Positions 46,555 to 57,545 of a stretch of 64,000 nucleotides of DNA are shown here, piece by piece. The position numbers and the translations under genes are program-made. Source of the DNA: Manis javanica (lineage: Eukaryota > Chordata > Mammalia > Pholidota > Manidae); NCBI RefSeq assembly GCF_040802235.1, contig NC_133158.1, positions 43,466,001 through 43,530,000 on the forward strand, in the 5' to 3' direction. Position 1 is the stretch's first letter. Every line of letters starts with the position of its first letter. Under the pieces are notes generated by a model. It was not told the DNA's origin, ran no database searches, and saw only the letters and a program-made list of their open reading frames with translations.

Positions 46555-46690
46555 TTTTTGGGGGATAAAATACACATGATGTAAATGTGCCATTTTAACC
46601 ACTTTTACGTAGGCAGTCCCGTGGCCCGTCCCAGGTGCGCCATCCCGCGTGCGTCCTTTTCCATCTGTGCGCCCCCGTAACGCAGGTTCT
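46555..46690 (-). mobile_element. L1 3' UTR remnant, antisense
   Basis: 'GATAAAATACACATGATGTAAA' and 'TGTGCCATTTTAACCACTTTT' match the reversed L1 3' end; the following 'CCTTTTCCATCTGTGCGCCC' may be its GC-shifted continuation into the CpG island. Confidence 0.6.
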
Positions 46691-46965
46691 GCGCTGCGGC
46701 AGCCGCTGCAGGTGCCGGGGCAGAGCCGGGCGGTCAAAACAAATTGAGGCTTAAGTACAGGGCTCCCGGAAACCGGACCCTACGCGGCTTTCGGGGGAGC
46801 AGGCTCCAGGGCATTTCCCACTAAACGCCAGCAGAGGGGGCCGGCGAGCCAGGCCTGGTAGCACTGCTGCCCTTGCGGCCGTGCCAGCCCCGAGGAGCCG
46901 CCGGGGCAGGTGCGGTGCATTCACCAAACAAGCCCTCCACGCCGAGCTGGGGCGGAGCGACTTCT
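46620..46965. promoter_or_regulatory. CpG island with CTCF-like motif
   Basis: By hand count this holds about 32 CpG in 345 bases at roughly 65% G+C, an observed/expected ratio of about 0.8, against a CpG-poor background. A CTCF-like core CCAGCAGAGGGGGC sits at 46828-46841 with one mismatch to the usual pattern, at the conserved C. No TATA box is evident. It could be a promoter of an unannotated transcript or a methylation-free regulatory island. No transcript is supported by the sequence alone. Confidence 0.6.
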
Positions 46966-48334
46966 CAGTTGTTCAAAGTACTTCGCTTCATCAGGTTTTA
47001 CTGGTGAAAGAAATCATCAGGGAAGGAAAATAACTCTCCCCTCTCTGCCAGGGCGCTTCTCTTCTGGCTGAGCCTTTTTGCCCCAGAAGAGGGCAGTTCA
47101 CAGCATTATTTGTGTGCTTTAATCTCCAGGGGAGGTTTTGGAGTGCCCAGTGCTACCCAAGTCAGGGAGAGTGACTCACAGAGTGTTACCAGCGTTGGTG
47201 TGGAGTTTAATTTGCTGTTGAGAAAACAGAGAAATACGTGTGTGTGCGTGCATATTTCTTGTACCCCAAATGGTGTGGGGCATATATGTGAACACCTAGA
47301 ATTACCACTATTAAGGTTTCTCTGTGCACCGAGGCTGCTCATTACAGTATTCAGGGAAGACAAAGAAATCAGGGCTTCCAGTCTGCAAGCTCCCAAATAG
47401 ACTGAGCTCTGCAGAGCAGGAGGCCGGTGCATTTGCAGGGTGAGTTTACGTGGAACAGCCTCCTCCACCAGCAGCTAGGACATTTTTAGCAAATTACCCA
47501 GAGTACAGGGAAGAATTCTTTAGAAAATAAAACCCTGGCAATTACAGCCACAATTAGCTACATAAAAATGGACGGGTATTGTAAACAAAGAAGGTAAAAA
47601 GACAGGTCGATTATTTTTAAATCTGCTAACTTAGAATGAGTTGAGAAGAAAACTCAATATAAAGGGACAAAAAAAATTCAGCTAAAAAAAGCCATGATCC
47701 TTAACAAAACTTCACAAGAAAACAACTAGTTATCTAACAGATGAAGAACTCTTTCTCCTTGACCATTCACTACTCCTTATGTATGCACAGTTTCAGGAGT
47801 TAAAGACCAATCAACTAACAAAACCCCCAACAGCAGACACCAAAACCTTGTTTTTTGTCATCCTTGATTGAACTGCACTTTATTCTCCAGGTCATATTGC
47901 TTCCATATTAGCAGAAATGCACTGAACTTTGCAGATCTCTTTCTTTCTTATCCCTTGCTGGGAAAATAAGTTCTTTATGCAAATTATTGCCTTATGTCTG
48001 ACTGTCTCAGGGCTCTGTAATGGGGTGCTGACATTTCTTTGACCTCCTAGTGGAATAATTAGGTGCTCTAGTTACAAAGCAACAGAAAGGTGGACGACCC
48101 AGGCAGAGTCCTGGGCAGATTCAGTGGAAGGATGGAGTCCGCTTCCAGAAGAGTCTCTACCAGACCTGGGGGTGGTGAGCTTCCAGCCACGGTGGCTGAT
48201 GCTCTCGGGCCGCCAACTCACCTCTGCTGTTCCGAGACAGGGCACTGACATGACGCCAGCCTGTCCATCCCAGGTCTCCACACACCTACTGTTCATACAG
48301 TGGCCCACATGCAGAATTCAGTAAACCCTTTTGT
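46966..48334. other. Repeat-poor stretch, no gene seen
   Basis: 47480-48050 is AT-rich unique sequence with an octamer ATGCAAAT at 47977-47984 and no recognised transposon. Open frames are at most 120 codons (47106-47468 minus), with no domain. A regulatory role is possible but not shown. Confidence 0.35.
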
Positions 48335-48580
48335 TTGTGTATTTATTTCATTATAGTAAACACACATGCACATACACATAACGTGAGACCTACTCTCTTA
48401 ATAAATGTTTAAGCGTCCTGCAGCACAGTGTTGCACAGCAGAGCTCTATTCTAGAAAGAACATTGTCATCTTGCACAGCCAAAACATGCATATTGAATAG
48501 AAACTATGCACTCTCTCTCTCCAGCCCTTGGCAGCCAGCACTCAACCCTCTGCTTCCATGAGACTGTGGGGTCCGGCTGG
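48335..48580 (-). mobile_element. L1 3' UTR fragment, antisense
   Basis: Plus-strand 'GAGACCTACTCTCTTAATAA', 'CAGCACAGTGTTGCACAGC', 'CATTGTCATCTTGCACAGCC' and 'CCAGCCCTTGGCAGCCAGC' match a reversed old L1 3' end. Confidence 0.65.
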
Positions 48581-48869
48581 GTTTCCTGGGCTGGCAGGAT
48601 TCTACTCAAAGTGATGACCTGGGCTGGGTCTCTAAGTCAGTTGCCTCCTGCTGTCCAGGACCTACCCACGGGCTGGGGATGTATCCAGTGGGCTCAGCCC
48701 TGGCAAAGTCAGGAGCAGGGCTGTGGGAAGGACCCCGAGATTTTCCTTCTCCTCTGTGCTTTCCTGGGGGCAAGAGCCTTATGTGATGTCAGAGCTAATA
48801 TCTAGCAAATATATTTCTAGAGTCTACAACGTATTGACTGATTTACAACCATAATCAAGAGCATGGCGG

Positions 48870-49235
48870 TGCAGTCAGCTTGGGCTGTTCTAACAAAATA
48901 CTATGCACTGGGTGGCTTATAAGCAACAGAAATTCATTTCTCACTGTTCTGAAGCCTGAGAGTCTGAGTTCAGGGTGCCAGCTTAGATGGGTTCTTGGCG
49001 GATGCCCACCTCCTGGTTTATAGATGGTGGCTTCTGTCTGTGTCCTCACATGGTGGAAAGAGAGCTGGCCAGCTCCCTGGCCTCTGTTTAAAAGGGCACT
49101 AAGTCCATTCATGAGAGCCCCACTTTCATGACCTCATTACTTCCCAAAGGTCCAACATTCAAACGCTATCACATTGGGATTAAGGTTGCAATATACTCAT
49201 TTTTGGGTAATACAAAGATCCAGTGGCTGGTATAA
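48870..49235 (-). mobile_element. MLT1A/MST-type LTR, minus strand
   Basis: Plus-strand reading 'GTCAGCTTGGGCTGTTCTAAC', 'ACTGGGTGGCTTATAAGC', 'AGAAATTCATTTCTCACTG', 'CTGTCTGTGTCCTCACATGG', 'AGAGCCCCACTTTCATGACC' and 'TCAAACGCTATCACATTGGG' is the reverse complement of a MaLR LTR. No internal region was seen beside it. Confidence 0.85.
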
Positions 49236-49664
49236 AAATACTTCCCTGACTGTAGGTTTGGAGGGAAGTTTCATGTGAATAATTTTAACTAGTTACCACT
49301 CTAGAATGATAATAGGAAAGCCAGTTTAGTTTTTGTCTGCTGTGGACACCCACAGAACCACCTGTTTCTCTAAAGACATAGGTTCTTCTAAAATTATGGC
49401 TAAATTGACTTGAGGCACATTGCATTTGAAACATTAGCATGGCATAAATATTGGTCAAGCTCTAAGGAATATGGTGAGTTTTGAAAGAGGACCCTGGAAT
49501 CCTAAGTTTTAGTCAGTGCATGAATTTAAATGATTACAACAACTTTAAACTGTTCCTTATTTCTAAATTCAAACTAAATTTTAACAATCTTATTCTCTTC
49601 TGATTATCATACCCTAAAAAAAACCACTTTGTAGCTATTCTTCCCTTCGTAGACAGTGCAAAGT
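49236..49664. other. Unassigned sequence, no gene seen
   Basis: AT-rich and without recognisable repeats or frames. Confidence 0.35.
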
Positions 49665-50335
49665 CTTTTTTTAGTATTTTTTAATTGAAGTATACTTGAT
49701 ATATTATATTGGTTTCAAGTATAAACATAGTGATTCAACAGTTACATGCATTATTAAGTCCTCACCCCAACTAGTTTGGCTACTATCTATCAACATAGGA
49801 AGACATTATAGAACTATTGACTACATTCTCCATGCTATACTTTCATCCCCATGACTAATTTATATTATGATTGAGATTTTATGCTTCTTTATCTCCTTCA
49901 CCTATTTAACACACCCACCCCAACCCCTCCCCCTTGGTAACCACTGGTCACTTCTCAGCGTCTACGAGCCTACTGCTGTTTTGTTCATTTTGTTTTGTTT
50001 TGTGTTTAGATTCCACATATAAGTGAAATCACATGGTATTTGTCTTTCTCTACTTGACTTATTTCACTTAGCATAGTACTGTCTAGGTCCATCCATGTTG
50101 GCACAAATGGCAGGATTTCATTCTTTTTTATGGCTGAATAATATTCCATTATGTATATGTACCACTTCTTCATTATACATCCATCTATTGATGGGCACTT
50201 AGGTTGGTTCCATAGCTTGGTTACTGTAAATAGTGCCACAGTAAACACAGGAGTGTGCTTATGTTTTTGAGTCAGAGATTTTTGTTTTCTTTGGGTAAAT
50301 TCCTGATAGTGGAGTCACTAGGTCTCATGCAGTCT
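49665..50335 (-). mobile_element. L1 LINE 3' end, minus strand (youngest-looking L1)
   Basis: Plus-strand reading 'TTTTTAATTGAAGTATACTTG', 'CACATATAAGTGAAATCACATGG', 'CCATCCATGTTGGCACAAATG', 'GGCTGAATAATATTCCATT' and 'GATGGGCACTTAGGTTGG' is the reversed end of an L1MA-like element, with less divergence than the other L1s. It keeps an open stretch of ORF2 C-terminal codons (50006-50248). It is 5' truncated. The 3' UTR form resembles L1 of laurasiatherian mammals, which hints at the lineage. Confidence 0.9.
50006..50248 (-). pseudogene. L1 ORF2 C-terminal fragment
   Basis: An 80-codon open stretch with the characteristic L1 ORF2 end, including EYYSAIKKNEILPF and the motif STMLSEISQVEKDKYH near the end. 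The intact ORF2 protein is about 1,275 residues and supplies endonuclease and reverse transcriptase for retrotransposition; this fragment has only the C-terminal segment and cannot act. The methionine at the start is not a real start. Confidence 0.88.
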
Positions 50336-52739
50336 TTTTGATGAAACACAATAAGAATCCTTGGTTGTTGTGGTAGGCCTGCATCTGAGCACTCATTTGC
50401 TCAGTTAACAAACATTAGTTGAAATTCAAAGAGGAAGCAGAAGATATTTCTCTGCCTTCAAGGATCTCATGACTCAGTGGACATGCCCACAGTCCTGGAT
50501 ACAATTCCTGTGTGCGTGTGTGTGTGTGTTTAAAGGTGGAAGGCAGCTTGGGTCGGCATTTAACAAAACCATTTTGGGAGGAAACATATTTCTCATGGCT
50601 TTGGAGCTGGCCTGGCCATGCCAGAGCTGAACACAAATCAGGTTTAAATTATGTGCAATTAGAAACGTCCCTTTCCCCCTTCATCTGGTTTTGCTCATCT
50701 CTAATCTCATTTCTTACTCTCATGCCCATCATCTAGCCTGGCATCAATTTATCAAAACAATGTCTATAAAATTAAATTCACAAAGGCCTTGGCAATGGTT
50801 CTAAATCCAGCCCTCAATTAGTCTCAACCATGGGTGGCAGCCAACTGGTGGGCCTGGAAACCGGAAATGGGGAGGGAGCCGGGAGCTGAGTGCCTATTTG
50901 TAGACCTGCTATGTGACCTCTGCCTGGTAGGGTGGGTGGTTGGTAGGAGGCTAGCTGACGTGCACAGGAACCCTGGGGATGGTTGGAAACCCTCAGCTTG
51001 CTTCTTCTGGAACCCTTAGCCCTGAGCCTCATGTAAGGAGGCTTGGAGAGAGAGCCCAGCCTCTGTAAAAGTCAGGTCCTAGGGTTAGTAAGTTGCTTCA
51101 AAACCTCCAGGGCTGAGAACCAAGAATCCCAGGAGCCTATTTCCATGGCCTATTCATTCTACCAAGTTTCTTAGGGCTTGACAATCCCCATTATCGGTAT
51201 ATTTACCACTTCCCCTTTTTTTCTCCAGCTGAATAATTTGGGTTGTGTAAAACAAGAGTTACAAAAGGAGACTGTTTTGAGCTTTTTGGGGGATTGGCTA
51301 CATAACAGGCCTTTGAATTCCCAAGAAAATTGCTGTTCTATGCAAAATATACTGTACCATTCACGTCTCAACTTAGCCATTTCTATTCTGACATAGTTTC
51401 CTTTCACATTTGACATACAGTATGTAAATGTGAGCCAATCACCAAAAACTCCTTTCTAAAATTGAGATTGTTAATATTTTTCTTTGAAGATCGTCACCTC
51501 TTTTCACAGGAAATTACTGTGAACTTTCTTGCTGCCTGGCAGTAGTTAACTGAGCTTTTCTTCCCATTTTTTGAAAGGAAATATTGTGCCAGAGACCATT
51601 TCTAGAAATTCATCTATATTTAAAAATCATTATCTTTAAAAATTGGTATTGAAAGTCATTGACGGGGCTGCATTCAGCTCCAGGAGCCGGAGTACAGGTT
51701 AGACAACTCTCCTTTGAACATGTGCTTGGTAACTCGTGGTCTATTTTAGAATGCTTCAGTTCAGTGTAATTACTACAGTTTCTAAAGGAGTTTCTGTGTA
51801 ATTACGATGTAGTTTATTCCATGGTAACTATGCAATTAACTTGTCCCACTTCTCTAAATGGAAAATACTATAATTCTAATACAAATGGCTTGGACGCTAG
51901 TTTTCTCAACTGCACTTTAAAAATATCTGTATTTTAAATGCTTTCCTCATTTTCTCCCTTCGCCTTCTTTAAATAACCTATCTGGTTTAGTTCATTATTA
52001 TTATTTTTTTTATACCAAAGAAAGGCAAGATTGCTAAAATTTTATTGGGCAGCCCTGAATTAGCAAGAAATCTTCTGGGGGAAAAAAATAACAGTGAGAG
52101 TTCAATCATCCATACAAATGGATCCTGGGTCAGGGCCTTTAAAGAACTGGTTGATGTCTGATGGACATCAGGTAGTGAGCCTAGAGAAAAGGGATCCATT
52201 GTCTTTACTGCTCATTATGTTAGAATTAGATTTGGGAGGGAATTTGCTTGATTTAGGCCTTTATGTTTTCTGCTCTAAGGGGGAGGGATCCCAGGGCACA
52301 TTCCCTCCTATTGTTTAAGACACAGGTCTGGGGGGTGGACTTGAGCACTAATAGGAGGCTTTGAAAAGAGAAAGTAACCCAAGTGCTAATACGACCTAGA
52401 GGAAAATGGGAAGTATCCATTGATAGAGTTTTTCAAAAATCATTTTGTTTGTTCCTGTCTTCATGACCATCTTGGATGTCATTTATGTGGCCCATTGAGA
52501 CAAATGAATTAATTTCTAAAAGCAAATCAGCTTATCTTTCAAACCTTGGACCCCAGGGCCAGTCTGAGGCATACTTCTCACTCACCTAATCTAATAAATC
52601 CATCTGTCCATCTTCTATCCAGGTGTTCAAGGTATATGGACTACTTTGGTGCTGGGGATAAAGAAGAACCTTACAGACCATTTGGGGAGGCAGTTGGAAC
52701 AACAGCAATTAGACTATAGCATGGTGGCATATGTGCTAT
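50336..52739. other. Repeat-poor stretch, candidate regulatory DNA
   Basis: 2.4 kb with a short (TG)n at 50513-50529 and no recognised transposon. 51400-51950 is AT-leaning unique DNA with two identical GTGTAATTAC motifs (51764-51773 and 51796-51805) and other TAATTA-like sites. No frame longer than about 80 codons shows a domain. Confidence 0.38.
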
Positions 52740-52759
52740 GAGAACACAACCACTCTGCA

Positions 52760-54545
52760 AATATTGTGCAAATATACCAAGCACCTCCTACGTGCTGGAC
52801 ACTACTCTCAGGTGTGGAGATGCAACAGGGAATGAGATCCCGGTCCTCGGGGAGCTTCCATTCTAGTAGGGGGAGAGAGAATTAACAGGTCGACAAGTAA
52901 GAATGGACACAGCTGCAGACAGGGACCAGTTCCTCAAAGGAAAGCAGAGAGGGGTGGGGACAGGAAGGCTCTGCTGGGTGAGGTGGCCAGGAGGGGCTTC
53001 TCTGAGAAAGTGACATTTGAGAAGAGGCAGGAATGAATTCAGGCCGTGAACCCTGGGAAGCTCTGAAGGAGCCACGTTCTCTGAGGTGGGCTGAGCAAGT
53101 GCTAGCAAGGAAGAGCCTTCTGTCTGAGGAGCGGTGGGGCTGGAGACCAGTGCGTGGGGGGAGAGCCCCTGGAAATGAGGCCAGAGAGGCTGAGTCAGAG
53201 CAGGTGCACCACGTGAATATTTCAGGGAGCTTGGGCTTTTCTCTTTGCTGGGTGGTTGGTGTGTGAGTGGGATGGGACGTCTGGGAAGGTTTTCTACAGG
53301 AGAACAGAAAGAGCTGATATATATATGTATATATTTTAAGAAAAGTGCTAAGCCCATCAAACCAGACTGAAGCGGGAGCAGGCGGGGAAGCCAGGACCCA
53401 CACAGAGAATTGGGATGAAGGGTGATGGGGGCGTGGCATGGGGTCTTTGTGGTGGAGGCTCTGCAAAATGCCAAAAGGCTTCTGGGTGTGTTTTGAATTC
53501 ACAACCAAAAGGTCTTGCTGTTGAGGTGGATGTGAGGGGCAGAGAATGAGAGGGGGCAAAGAGGGTGCCTAGAAATTGAGCCTGAGCAACCAGGAGAATG
53601 AATTGGCTGAAGTGGGGGAGGCTTTGGGAAAAGCAGGGCTGGAGCTGATAAGCCAAGGATTGTCCTTTGGGATGGTGCTGGGTTTGAGGTGCCTCTTTGA
53701 CATTTAAGTGGAGATATTGACTAGGAAGTTGGACACACGAGTCCAGAGCTGGGGAGGGAGTTTGAGCTGGGAATGTCAGTTAGAGAACTGTTAGCATGCA
53801 GGGGGGCTTTTAGAGCAGCAAGACTGGGTAAATTCACCAAGAAAGTAAGTGTAGGAAGAGAAGATGTCTGAAGACTGAGCCTGGGGTCCGCAAGGTTGAC
53901 ATGCTGGCAAAAGAGGAAGAGCAGGTACTGGCAAATGAGGCTAGAAGGTGCAACCAGGGAGAGAGGAAGAAAACTAAGAAGGCTTGAAGTCAAGGAAGGC
54001 AAGAGAAAATGTTCACAAGGGAAGGGATGATCGCCCGCATCAAGTGCACTGAGAGGTCAATGAGACAACCGCCCGCTAGGCTTGGCAAGCGGAGGTCACT
54101 TCATTCCGGACAATGGTGTTTCAAAGGAGTACTTGGAGACAAACCCTTATTAAAGTTCAAGGAATGGTTGAAGTTCATTCTTTCAGTTCAAGGAATGGGA
54201 GGTGAGGAGGTGGAGACAGCCCACGTAGACCACCCTTTTGTTGAGTTTTGCTATAAAGAGCAGGAGAGATAGGAGGCATAGATGGAGGTGAGCACAGGTA
54301 TTACAGCACATTTATGGGTACAGGCGTGATCTCATGGAGAAGGGAGGGTGTGAGAATGTGTAAGAGCAGGGAGATGACTTCCGGTGTGAAGGTGAGAGGC
54401 AGGGATGCAGAGTCCCAAAGGAGGGGTGAGCAGAAGCAGCTCTCACAGGAGGGAAGATGGAGTTTGTGGGCACAGAGGCAGAGCGAGAGGTGCTGAAGTT
54501 GGGGAAGAGAGCAGCAGGAAGCTCAGGAAGGCCAGCGACCTGAGA
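52760..54545 (-). mobile_element. Long L2 LINE, minus strand, with RT remnants
   Basis: The low-coordinate end has the reversed L2 tail ('CAAGCACCTCCTACGTGCTGG', 'GGAGCTTCCATTCTAGTAGG'). The high-coordinate part reads, on the minus strand, as L2 ORF2 with a leucine- and serine-rich reverse-transcriptase end (open frame 53721-54002, containing SSLTDIPSSNSLPSSGLVCP). L2 moves by target-primed reverse transcription. This copy of about 1.8 kb is among the longest in the window, but its ORF is broken. The 225-codon minus-strand frame 52882-53559 overlaps it in C-rich antisense DNA. Confidence 0.78.
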
Positions 54546-54550
54546 CCCAC

Positions 54551-55010
54551 TGTGGATAAAACGAGAGTTCCTGTGGCCAGGATTCTCACCTGGCCTTGGT
54601 TGACTAGCTCACTGCACACCTGTGGACAATACATGGCTGTTGACTCTATAAAAAGAGCTCTGCCCAGTGCTCTGGGCACGACATGATGGCAGAGCTGCAA
54701 GGCTGCAGGAGAGCAGAGCAGAGGCTGGAGTGGTGGCAGCGCAGAGGACAGAGGACCAGAGGACAGCTGTGCGGGACGGCTGTGCAGCGAAGCTCAGAGG
54801 ACGGCTGTGCAGACAGAGGGGCCCAGAGGCAGAGACTGGCTTGCTGCATGCAGACTTGCTCTAAGTGAATGGGATTCTAGTGACTGACCTGCCACCTGGA
54901 AGTAAAGTTGGGTATAACCCTTTCACCCCAAGAACGTTTTGCTGTCATTTTCTTTGCTCACACTGAATCCATAGTGAACTTGCCTGGGGCTGAAACCCAT
55001 TGACTAGACA
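54551..55010 (+). mobile_element. Solo LTR with perfect 5-bp target duplication
   Basis: Starts TGTGGATAAA at 54551 and ends CTAGACA at 55010, 460 bp, with the TG...CA ends of retroviral LTRs. CCCAC flanks it exactly on both sides (54546-54550 and 55011-55015). A TATA box TATAAAAA lies at 54647-54654 and an AATAAA-like AGTAAA at 54901-54906, placing a promoter and polyadenylation site in the usual order for a plus-strand LTR. GACGGCTGTGCAG is repeated inside the R/U3 region. No internal sequence is present. The family is not named. Confidence 0.85.
54647..54654 (+). promoter_or_regulatory. LTR TATA box
   Basis: TATAAAAA sits about 97 bp into the LTR and about 250 bp before the AGTAAA polyadenylation signal. 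Transcription would be expected to start roughly 25-30 bp downstream, near 54680. Present-day activity is unknown. Confidence 0.6.
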
Positions 55011-55015
55011 CCCAC

Positions 55016-55240
55016 TCACCCAGAGTCATGGACGAAGGTGGCAGCTGAGCTGTTCTCCAACTGGCTCTCCTGACTCCAGCCTGCCACTCCTGGCCCAAGG
55101 GCTCTCTGTGGCCAAATTTGGCCGCCTCTACCTTTCTCCTCCTTTTCCAGCCAGCAAGACTTTTAGTCAGTCCACTTTCAAGGACTCCATACTCCTTCTT
55201 TGATAGACTATAGCTCATTCTGAACGTGCCCTAGCTTTTT
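55016..55240. other. Unassigned spacer between LTRs
   Basis: C/T-rich on the plus strand. It may be the upstream continuation of the L2 interrupted by the solo LTR, but no firm landmark was seen. Confidence 0.3.
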
Positions 55241-55709
55241 TGTGGCAGGAAGAACAATAGCTGCTCAAAAATGTCTGCACCTTAATCCCCAAAACCTCTG
55301 AGTCTGTTTCCTTATATGACAAAAAGGGCTTGGCAGATAAGGTTACGTTAAGGATGTTGAGATGGGGAGATTATCCTGGACCCTCTGGGTGGGCAGACAC
55401 AGGGTCTTTTCAAGAGGGAAGCAGGAGGGTCAGAACCCAAAAAGGACAGGGGATAGCAGGCGGAGGTTGGAGGGACACGTGTTGAAGGTGGAGGGAAGTG
55501 CTGTAAGCCCGAGCATGGCCAGCTTCCGAAGTCCAGAGAGGCAAGGGAGTGGGCTCTGCCCAAGATAGAGACCTGTGGAAACTGTGATTTTAATCTTGCA
55601 AGACTCATTTCAGACTTCAGACCTCCAGAACAGTGAGAGAATTAATTTGGTTGCTTTTTAAGCCACTAAGTTTGTGGTACTCATTACAGCAGCAATAGGG
55701 ACTAATACA
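55241..55709 (+). mobile_element. MLT1-type LTR, plus strand
   Basis: Has 'AATGTCTGCACCTTAATCCC', 'AGATGGGGAGATTATCCTGG', 'CAGGAGGGTCAGAACCC', 'GACTTCAGACCTCCAGAACAG', 'CTTTTTAAGCCACTAAGTTTG' and ends 'GGGACTAATACACC'. It is close to full length. Confidence 0.87.
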
Positions 55710-57189
55710 CCTTTTATGAGAATTTCCCACTCACATGGTGTCCTGATTCTATGAAGAGATGGAACTTACAGATGGCTAGGCCTCTTTTGCAGATGAGGAC
55801 CAGCTGTTGAGAGCAATGGCGAGCAGACAGCGCCTTTTGTGTGCATCATGTTGGAGAGCAGCGAGGCTGCTGGCCGAGCCGTCCTGGCCCCGGCTGTGAC
55901 TTTGTTTTGACAGTGCTCGTAGTAAAGTGAGTCTTTTCAGTGGCACTGCGGCCACGATGGGAGAAGGAACGGTTTCAGGTCTGGGCTCTGTCCCATGCCC
56001 TAGAGGCTGAGGCACTGACCCCCATCTTTTTATCCCTTTTCATAAAGTTTCCATCAATACCGTCTGCAGGGTCGATGGGGCTGCCTTAGGCTTTAGAGCA
56101 AGCAGGCCAAAGGACTTCCATTTCCCCTCGTTGGGATTCACAGTGTTTTCTCTGTTTATGAAGTTGGGACTTGTCCCAGGTGGCCCCAGGAAGCGTGGCA
56201 CTAGGCAGCTTTATACCACGGCTGCTCTTCTTAAACTACTTTAAGCTCTTAACTGCCATCCTTCCCTAATGTTTTTGTTACTAAAATTAGAATGTTCATT
56301 TTCTCCATGTGCATCCTTGGAAGATTTTGTGATGGGTGAAGTTTTAACTGTCAGAGATCCATGTGTACTGTAATGACGGATGAGAGCATTGCTGTCGGGG
56401 CTATGGAGCCGATGGAATGTTTCCCATAAAACTCTAGGGGTGAGTGTTTTCTTTCTTGTCTATAAACTTTCTTCTTTTAATGCTGCTACCTTTTGTAGTT
56501 AGAAACAGAGGAAAACAGTAGTATTCCATGTTCTCTCTCTCATAAGTCAGATGGGAAGCTACCATCCTAAAGAGAGGAGTAAAATACCATCCCAGCCCAG
56601 CTTGGCAGTCCAAAGGGCAGCCCATCACGAGGCTTTGCTAAATATTAGGGAATGAGACACATTTGCAAACTCTAAAGTGCTTCAATTAGGTCCATAAATA
56701 GAAACAAAGAAAATATTATGTAGTTAATGTAATATGGGAGAACCTAATGATGCATCTGGGTTGAGTTAAGAGTTAAGTGCTTAGTGGCAGAGGTGGGAGG
56801 GAAAGAAATCCAGGCAGCTACATCCTGGCCCTTCTCTTTCACAGGCCTGCAGCAGGGTAAGGAGGTCAAAGAATTTGGTTCAAGTCACTGCAGGTGAGAT
56901 GTTTCAGAACTGCAGCCACACTTAACTATGAGCCCAGGAGCCTCAGAAGAAGGATGGATGACCTCTGGGCGTGGCCCTAGTAGGAAGCCCCACCTGGTGG
57001 GAAACAGAATGGGCCACCTCGGGCACAGAGGCAGCCTCTGCTGCAATAACATCTGGGGTGCGTCTTTAGGGGGGCCTTTCTTTAAACACCCTTTACTTCC
57101 ACCCCCAGAGGGCAGTTGGTCACTGCCTCTGGGCCCCCATAGCATCCCCCTTACACTTCCCTGGATCTGCTGTTTGCATGTTGCTCTCC
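55710..57189. other. Unassigned sequence, no gene seen
   Basis: 1.5 kb without a recognised repeat. Open frames reach 102 codons (56885-57193 minus), with no domain. Confidence 0.35.
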
Positions 57190-57310
57190 TCATTAGGTTG
57201 CAAGCTTCTTAAGATCCAGGTCAGTGGGCTATTTATCCTCTTATCGCCAGCACCCCTCCCAACACCTGGCCCAAAGCTGATGCTTAGTCAATGCTTTATG
57301 CTTGAACAGG
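57190..57310 (+). repeat. L2 3' end fragment, plus strand
   Basis: Reads 'GTTGCAAGCTTCTTAAGATCC', 'CGCCAGCACCCCTCCCAAC', 'TGATGCTTAGTCAATGC', the terminal L2 pattern. Confidence 0.65.
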
Positions 57311-57316
57311 AGGGAT

Positions 57317-57545
57317 TCTCTAAGTCAGGGGATGCCAAACGATGGCCCTTGGACCAAATCTGGCCACTAGCCTGTTTTTGTAAATAAAGTTTTATTGGAA
57401 ATGCAATTGAACTCATCCACATACATTTTGTCCACGGCACCCTACAAAGGCAGAATTGAGTAGTTGCTATTCTATTGCCCACCATGCTTGACATATTTAC
57501 TCTCTGGACCTTCACATTAAATCTTTGCTGACCCATGATCTAAGG
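57317..57545 (+). mobile_element. hAT-Charlie-type non-autonomous DNA transposon
   Basis: Full-length looking. It starts near CAGGGGATGCCAAACG and holds 'TGTTTTTGTAAATAAAGTTTT', 'AGGCAGAATTGAGTAGTTGC' and 'TTTACTCTCTGGACCTTC', ending near 'TTTGCTGACCCATG'. Terminal inverted repeats are visible at low identity, and the flanks TCTAAGT/TCTAAGG resemble an 8-bp hAT duplication with mismatches. Confidence 0.85.

Noticed and set aside
52882-53559. A 225-codon open frame on the minus strand, the longest in the window
   Set aside because: It lies in C-rich antisense DNA within the L2 copy, overlaps another long frame in a different phase (52863-53474), and shows no domain beyond L2-like residues. 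No independent gene evidence.
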